NCBI RefSeq assembly: GCF_003323715.1
Contig: NZ_QOIN01000039.1
Location: forward strand, 186,001-250,000
DNA: 64,000 nt
Direction of reading: 5' to 3'
From: Streptomyces diacarni
GTDB lineage: Bacteria; Actinomycetota; Actinomycetes; Streptomycetales; Streptomycetaceae
A program made the position numbers and the translations under genes. This document shows positions 59,722 to 64,000 of the stretch, one piece after another (positions within the stretch are counted from its first letter, which is position 1; each line of letters starts with the position of its first letter). The notes under the pieces were generated by a model. It did no database searches. It worked only from the letters and a program-made list of their open reading frames with translations, and was not told where the DNA came from.

Positions 59722-60222
59722 TCACGAAGCGGCTGCTGTGTCCGGCGACGCCGTTGCCGTGCTCGCCGACGCGGCCGCCGTGTCCGGTGACGCGCCCCCC
59801 GTGCTCGGCAGGCGGACGGCGACGGTTCCGGTGACGTGGGCACCGAGGCTGTTGGTGCCCCGCACGGCGATCTCGACCCGGCGGCCCTCGTCCGTCTTGG
59901 CCGTCACCGCTCCGGTCAGCACCATCGTGTCGCCGGGATGGTTGGGGACGCCGAGACGGATCCGGATGGCCTCGACGACGGCGGCAGGGCCTGCCCACTC
60001 GGTCACGTACCTGTCGACGAGTCCGTTGCTGGTGAGGATGTTCATGAAGATGTCGCGGGAGCCGCGCTCCCGTGCCAGGTCCGGGTCGTGGTGGACGTCC
60101 TGGTAGTCCCGGCTCGCCAGTGCCGTGGCGACGATGAGCGTGCGGGTCACCGGGATCGGCAGGTCGGGAAGCACCTCGCCGACACGCACCCGGTCGTACG
60201 TCCTGGTGCCGGGCGCCGTCAC
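59722..60222 (-). CDS. chsH1: MaoC-type hydratase (ChsH1)
   Basis: A 166-residue hot-dog protein. The catalytic part ATALASRDYQDVHHDPDLARERGSRDIFMNILTSNGLVDRYV corresponds to the single MaoC domain of Rv3541c. The active Asp/His pair is in DYQDVHHD. The last 30 residues are Ala/Ser/Thr-rich and encoded by 21-base repeats; the mycobacterial protein lacks this extension. It starts at GTG 60222, overlapping the acyl-CoA dehydrogenase stop. It pairs with ChsH2 to hydrate the last side-chain enoyl-CoA. Confidence 0.88.
   Translation of the reverse strand: MTAPGTRTYDRVRVGEVLPDLPIPVTRTLIVATALASRDYQDVHHDPDLARERGSRDIFMNILTSNGLVDRYVTEWAGPAAVVEAIRIRLGVPNHPGDTMVLTGAVTAKTDEGRRVEIAVRGTNSLGAHVTGTVAVRLPSTGGASPDTAAASASTATASPDTAAAS
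59732..59809 (-). repeat. 21-base tandem repeats at the 3' end of chsH1
   Basis: Units at 59732, 59753, 59774 and a partial at 59795 share a CCGTG-T/CTCCG-GACGC core and encode SPDTAAA/SASTATA-type heptads. Similar sequence continues past the stop toward ltp2. Confidence 0.75.
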
Positions 60223-61328
60223 GAGGCCGCTCCCCCGTGTGCCAGCTCCTCACCGAGCCGGAAGAGGTCGGCGCCCGCGCCTCCCAGGGTCGTCGCCAGC
60301 TGTCTGCCCCACAGGAAGTGGCGGTGCACCGGGTAGTCGATGTCCACCCCGATGCCGCCGTGCACGTGCTGGACGCGGTGGACGACGTTCGCCCCGCCCT
60401 CGGTGGCCCACCACTTGGCGACCAGCGCGGCCCGCGTCGCCCCTTCGCCGTCCTCCAATGCGGTCACCGCCTGCCAAAGCGTCATCCGCATCGCCTCGAT
60501 GTCGATGTAGCAGTCGGCCAACTGGTGCCGGACGGCCTGGAAGGTGGCCAGCGGGCGCCCGAACTGCTCACGCTGGGCGAGGTGGCCGGCCGCGTGGCGC
60601 AGCGCGCCTTGCGCCACGCCGAGTTGTACGGCGGCGAGGGCGACGCTCGCGAGGTCGAGGGTCCCCCGCACCGCGCCGCTGCCGGGGTCGCCCAGCGCTT
60701 CGGCGGCGGCACCGTCGAGCCCGAGGTGGGCGCTGAGGTCGTGGCTGGTGGTCTCGGCCTCCTCCCAGGTGAGGCCGGCCGCGTCGGCCGCGACCAGGAA
60801 GAGGCGGGGCCCCGCGCCGGTGGCGGCAGTGAGCAGCACATGCCCGGCGCCGCCCGGTGAGGGCACGGCGGCCTTGGTGCCGCTGATCCGCCAGCCGTCC
60901 GCACCGTGGGTGGCCGTGGTCAGCGGCGCGTCGGGCCCGGCCGGACCGAACTCCTCCAGGGCCAGCGCGATACGGGCGCTGCCGTCCACGGCTGAGGGCA
61001 GCCGCGCCGCGCGCTGCCGCGCCGAACCGTGTGCGGACACCGCCATCGCGGCGACGAGCGCCGACCACAGCGGGACGGGCGCCACGCACCGCCCCTGCTC
61101 CTCCAGCAGCAGGCAGAGCCCGGCGGGGCCCAGACCCGCGCCGCCCGCCTCCTCGGGCAGTACCACACCGAGCAGGCCCGCCGCCGCCAGGTCGTCCCAG
61201 AGCTGCTGGTCGACGCGGGTCGCGGACGTCTCGACCGTCCGCAGCCGTTCCGGGGTGGCGCGGTCGGTGAAGATCTTCCGCGCCAGTTCCCGTACTGCTT
61301 CGAGCTCTTCTCCCAGGGAGAAATCCAT
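60219..61328 (-). CDS. Acyl-CoA dehydrogenase subunit (FadE28/ChsE1-like)
   Basis: A 369-residue acyl-CoA dehydrogenase-fold protein. It starts MDFSLGEELEAVRELARKIF. The FAD-side REQFGRPLATFQAVRHQLAD and the end HVHGGIGVDIDYPVHRHFLWGRQL match FadE28 of mycobacteria. In that system FadE28 forms a heterotetramer with FadE29, and only one subunit carries the catalytic base. The ATG directly follows the chsH2 stop (TGAATG). Its place between chsH2 and chsH1 differs from the mycobacterial order. Confidence 0.85.
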   Translation of the reverse strand: MDFSLGEELEAVRELARKIFTDRATPERLRTVETSATRVDQQLWDDLAAAGLLGVVLPEEAGGAGLGPAGLCLLLEEQGRCVAPVPLWSALVAAMAVSAHGSARQRAARLPSAVDGSARIALALEEFGPAGPDAPLTTATHGADGWRISGTKAAVPSPGGAGHVLLTAATGAGPRLFLVAADAAGLTWEEAETTSHDLSAHLGLDGAAAEALGDPGSGAVRGTLDLASVALAAVQLGVAQGALRHAAGHLAQREQFGRPLATFQAVRHQLADCYIDIEAMRMTLWQAVTALEDGEGATRAALVAKWWATEGGANVVHRVQHVHGGIGVDIDYPVHRHFLWGRQLATTLGGAGADLFRLGEELAHGGAAS

Positions 61329-62414
61329 TCAGCTCTCCTCCGTAGCGGCGGGCCGGAACACCGGCAGCGACAGGTCGGGATCGGCGTCGAGCCAGTCGAG
61401 GACGAGGGGCATCCCGACGCGCACCTCCTCGGGCGCGACACCGTCCAGGTTGGCGATCAGCCTGGTGCCCTCGGCGAGTTCGACGACCGCGACGAGAAGG
61501 GGGTAGGTGAAGGCCGGGTGCCGGGGATGGTGGTTGACCACGTAGCTGTAGAGGTGGCCGCGTCCGCCGGACTCGACGGTGTCCCACCACAGCGAGGAGC
61601 ACTCCGGGCAGCACGGCCCCGGCGGGTGCCGGAGCGCGCCGCAGGAGGCGCACCGCTGGATCACCAGCCGGTGTTCCCTCGCCGCCTCGAACCAGAAGGC
61701 GTTGTCCCGGTTGACCGCCGGGCGGGGGCGCCGCGCCGGGGGCTCGGCACCGGGCTGAGCGGCCGATCCCCCGGTGCTGCGTTCCGCGCGCGGCCGGCCG
61801 GCCTCCCGCGGGCGGAACCGCAGGGTGCGCCAGCGTTGGGTGGCGACGAGACCACCCGCTTGGTCGCGGTAGGTCTTCACGGTGGTGACGAAACGTCCAG
61901 CGCCGAGCGCGGTCTTCTTCTCCGGGGAGATGGACTCCACGGTCTCCTGGACGGCGATGTGGTCTCCCGGCACCAGCTCGCGCCGGAACTCCAGCTCGGA
62001 GTCGGTCGCGACCACCGAGGTGTAGCCGCCCTCGTCCAGCAGCGCGACCAGGGCCGCGAGTCCGCCAGGTGCGGTGTCCCGCGCGGCCGGTGCGACGGTC
62101 GCCGCGTAGCCGCGCATCGTCCACGCCTGCACCATCGAGGCCGGCGCGACCACACCCGGCCGCCCCGTGGCGCGGGCCGCCCGCTCGTCGGTGTAGACCG
62201 GATTGCGGTCGCCCATCGCCTCGGCCCAGTGGCGGATCATCGGCTGGTTGACCGGGTCCTGTCCCGGAGTCGGGCCCGTCACCTCGCGCCCGACGAAGGC
62301 CCGCAGGCGTTCCTCGTAGGCCTCGCTGGCCGGGCTGCTCGTCCCGTCCTCGGTCCGGCTCGCGCCGTTCGTGGTGCTGCTTGTCCCGTCCGCCGAGCGG
62401 CTCGTTCCGTTCAC
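61329..62414 (-). CDS. chsH2: MaoC-DUF35 fusion hydratase (ChsH2)
   Basis: A 361-residue two-domain protein. After a Ser/Thr/Gly-rich N-terminus (about 30 residues) comes a MaoC-type domain (QPMIRHWAEAMGDRNPVYTDERAARATG). A Pro/Arg-rich linker leads to a DUF35 domain whose zinc ribbon is CASCG and CCPEC, with the OB-fold after it (GHLYSYVVNHHPRHPAF). In mycobacteria ChsH2 pairs with ChsH1 for hydration, and its DUF35 part binds Ltp2. The GTG start overlaps the FadE29-like stop (GTGA). Confidence 0.9.
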   Translation of the reverse strand: MNGTSRSADGTSSTTNGASRTEDGTSSPASEAYEERLRAFVGREVTGPTPGQDPVNQPMIRHWAEAMGDRNPVYTDERAARATGRPGVVAPASMVQAWTMRGYAATVAPAARDTAPGGLAALVALLDEGGYTSVVATDSELEFRRELVPGDHIAVQETVESISPEKKTALGAGRFVTTVKTYRDQAGGLVATQRWRTLRFRPREAGRPRAERSTGGSAAQPGAEPPARRPRPAVNRDNAFWFEAAREHRLVIQRCASCGALRHPPGPCCPECSSLWWDTVESGGRGHLYSYVVNHHPRHPAFTYPLLVAVVELAEGTRLIANLDGVAPEEVRVGMPLVLDWLDADPDLSLPVFRPAATEES

Positions 62415-63577
62415 CGGTCACGCCCCGCTCGGGGCAGGCCCAGGCCCTGGGTGGCCACCATGTCGCGGAGGACTTCGTTGACGCCGCCGCCGAAGGTGTT
62501 GACGATGCCCTGCCGGGAGAGCTGCTCGACCTGGCCCGCCAGCGCAGCGCCCGGCGACCCTGGCCGGATCCTGCCCGCGGCGCCCAGGATCTGGCTCAGG
62601 CTCCGCTGCACGGCGATGTGTGTCTCGGTGCCGTACGTCTTGGTCGCGCCGGCGTCGGCGCCGCTCAGCGTGGCGTGGGCGACGGCGTCGGTCATCTTCC
62701 AGTTCATCAGCCGCATGGCTTCGAGCCGGGCGTAGGAGTGCGCGAACTCCCTGCGCACCCATGCGTGTTCGAGGACTCCGCAGGCCTCGGCCCAGGCCCT
62801 TACCTGCTCCCACAGCTGGATCATCCGCCCGCCCAGCGCCGCGAGGCCGACACGCTCGTGGTTGAGCTGGGCCGTCATGAGCCGCCAGCCGCCGTCGACC
62901 TCGCCCACCACGTCACGGGCCGGGACCCGGACGCCGCTGTAGTAGGTGGCGGTCACGACCATGCCGCCCACGGTCTTGATGGGGCTCCAGGAGAAGCCCG
63001 GCGCTTCGGTGGGAACGGTGAGCACGGAGATGCCCCGGTGTTTGGGCGCGTGCGGATCGGTGCGGGCCGCCAGCCAGATGTAGTCGGCCGTGTTGGCGCC
63101 GCTGGTGAAGATCTTGCTGCCGTCCACGACGAAGGCGTCGCCGTCCCGCACCGCGCGGGTGGTCAGGGAGGCCAGGTCCGTCCCGGCGGCGGGCTCGGTG
63201 TAGCCGATCGCGAAGACCAGGTCGCCGGAGAGGATGCCGGGCAGGAAGCGCTGCTTCTGCTCCCGCGTCCCGTACGCCATGAGGGTCGGCCCGACGGTGT
63301 TCACGGTGACGAAGGGGAACGGCAGGCCCGCGCGCTGCACCTCGTCGAAGAAGACGTACTGGTCCGCCACCGGGCGGCCCTGGCCGCCGTATCCCCGTGG
63401 CCAGCCGATGCCGAGCCAGCCGTCGGCACCAAGCCGCCCCACGATCTCGCGGAAGCGTGGGCCGCCGACACCCTCCTCGCCGGCCCGGCGGCGCTCGTCC
63501 TCGGGCAGCAGGCCCGCGAAGTAGGCGCGCAGTTCGCGCCGCAGCTCACCTTGCGCGGCGGTCTCGCGCAGTCGCAT
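62411..63577 (-). CDS. Acyl-CoA dehydrogenase subunit (FadE29/ChsE2-like)
   Basis: A 388-residue acyl-CoA dehydrogenase. LGIGWPRGYGGQGRPVADQYVFFDEVQRA, the IGYTEPAAGTDLASLTTRAVRDGD region that contacts FAD, ADYIWLAARTDP and the C-terminal NTFGGGVNEVLRDMVATQGLGLPR all match mycobacterial FadE29. It oxidises the steroid-C3-side-chain CoA together with the FadE28-like subunit. GGGAGAACC precedes the ATG at 63577. An in-frame start further upstream only adds Arg/Pro-rich sequence. Confidence 0.9.
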   Translation of the reverse strand: MRLRETAAQGELRRELRAYFAGLLPEDERRRAGEEGVGGPRFREIVGRLGADGWLGIGWPRGYGGQGRPVADQYVFFDEVQRAGLPFPFVTVNTVGPTLMAYGTREQKQRFLPGILSGDLVFAIGYTEPAAGTDLASLTTRAVRDGDAFVVDGSKIFTSGANTADYIWLAARTDPHAPKHRGISVLTVPTEAPGFSWSPIKTVGGMVVTATYYSGVRVPARDVVGEVDGGWRLMTAQLNHERVGLAALGGRMIQLWEQVRAWAEACGVLEHAWVRREFAHSYARLEAMRLMNWKMTDAVAHATLSGADAGATKTYGTETHIAVQRSLSQILGAAGRIRPGSPGAALAGQVEQLSRQGIVNTFGGGVNEVLRDMVATQGLGLPRAGRDR

Positions 63578-63754
63578 GTGGTTCTCCCGTTCTCCACGTG
63601 TGGTCGCCGCCGGGCGCGGCCGAACCGCCGTTGCCCGGCGCGCATGGGGCCGTCGGCGCCGGGGTGCGGTCGAGCCGCCGCCCGGCGCGCCCGTCCCTGT
63701 CGTCCTGCGCGCCCTCGCCTGTGGGGGTCGTCGGGGCGTGGGCACCGGATGGGG

Positions 63755-64000
63755 TCAGCCCAGGAAACGTCCGCGTCCGCCTGCGAGGAACTCCTCGCGC
63801 AGCGCGGCCTTGTCCCCCTCGCTCATCGGCGCGTAGTCGGGCCGGCCGCGGCCCGCCCAGCGGTGGACCGCGTCCTCGGTGCGCCAGCCTTCGAGCTGCA
63901 TCTCCTTCTTGCGCAGCTTTCCCGATCCGGTGGCGGGCAGCGCGTGGGAGACACGGACGAAGCGGGGCACGCCCTTGGGGCCGAGGTCCTCCTGGGCGGC
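63755..64000 (-). CDS. C-terminus of a steroid-cluster acyl-CoA synthetase (partial)
   Basis: The last 81 codons of an adenylate-forming CoA ligase run off the right edge of the window; only the 3' end is present. The frame reads LGPKGVPRFVRVSHALPATGS then GKLRKKEMQ, with the catalytic Lys in GKLRKK. It ends PDYAPMSEGDKAALREEFLAGGRGRFLG. The tail after the Lys resembles FadD17/FadD19-type side-chain ligases. The start lies outside the window, so the substrate cannot be fixed. It is transcribed toward the FadE29-like gene. Confidence 0.8.
   Translation of the reverse strand, partial: AAQEDLGPKGVPRFVRVSHALPATGSGKLRKKEMQLEGWRTEDAVHRWAGRGRPDYAPMSEGDKAALREEFLAGGRGRFLG

Overview
This window is chromosomal DNA from a Streptomyces-like actinomycete. 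The base composition is very G+C-rich, with G or C at nearly every third codon position. GTG starts and 4-bp stop/start overlaps are common. Characteristic families include a SigB/F/G-type stress sigma factor, ROK and LacI sugar regulators, ABC sugar importers without their own ATPase, and mycothiol-linked DinB-like proteins. I saw no tRNA, rRNA, CRISPR array, insertion sequence or prophage. The species cannot be named from the sequence alone.

Region 1 (1-11.7 kb) is mixed housekeeping and stress content: a DUF2945 protein, a NarL-type two-component system divergent from an orphan FtsX/MacB-like permease, a Lys/Ala-rich winged-helix protein, a possible leader-peptide/hairpin locus ahead of a GNAT acetyltransferase, a TetR/hydrolase divergent pair, a SigB/F/G sigma factor and an APH-like phosphotransferase.

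Region 2 (11.8-18.4 kb) is a beta-glucoside uptake unit: a binding lipoprotein, two permeases and a GH1 beta-glucosidase in one operon, divergent from a ROK repressor with a 9-9-9 inverted repeat between them.

Region 3 (18.4-30.4 kb) holds a lipoprotein, a divergent FAD monooxygenase/MarR pair with two matching operators, a DUF551-like protein, and an IclR-RidA fusion gene divergent from an apparently leaderless M20 hydrolase with an MFS importer. A second MFS exporter, a divergent BCCT transporter and a NUDIX hydrolase follow.

Region 4 (30.6-35.3 kb) is a ribonucleoside salvage module. An MFS transporter and a nucleoside hydrolase are divergent from a LacI regulator and ribokinase, with two LacI-type half-palindromes in between.

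Region 5 (35.3-42.1 kb) starts with a GvpU-like orphan. It continues with an FCD-GntR regulator divergent from a complete set of lower-pathway enzymes for 2-pyrone-4,6-dicarboxylate / 4-oxalomesaconate: a LigU/GalD-type tautomerase, LigJ-type hydratase, LigK-type aldolase, LigI-type lactonase and an MFS carrier. This is the meta (4,5-) cleavage route to pyruvate and oxaloacetate, whereas streptomycetes are known mainly for the beta-ketoadipate route. No ring-cleaving dioxygenase is present here.

Region 6 (42.1-47.6 kb) is an amino-sugar module: sugar transporter, GntR/UTRA regulator, ROK kinase and NanE epimerase.

Region 7 (47.7-64.0 kb) is a steroid degradation cluster: KshA plus a small Cys-rich partner, a KstD-like dehydrogenase, a TetR regulator, SDRs, HsaA, FadD3, an Rv3538-like hydratase, Ltp2, ChsH1, a FadE28-like and a FadE29-like dehydrogenase, ChsH2 and the C-terminus of an acyl-CoA synthetase cut by the window end. 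It covers ring opening, removal of the last side-chain C3 unit and HIP activation. HsaBCD and KshB are not in the window. Several gene ends in this cluster carry short in-frame tandem repeats.
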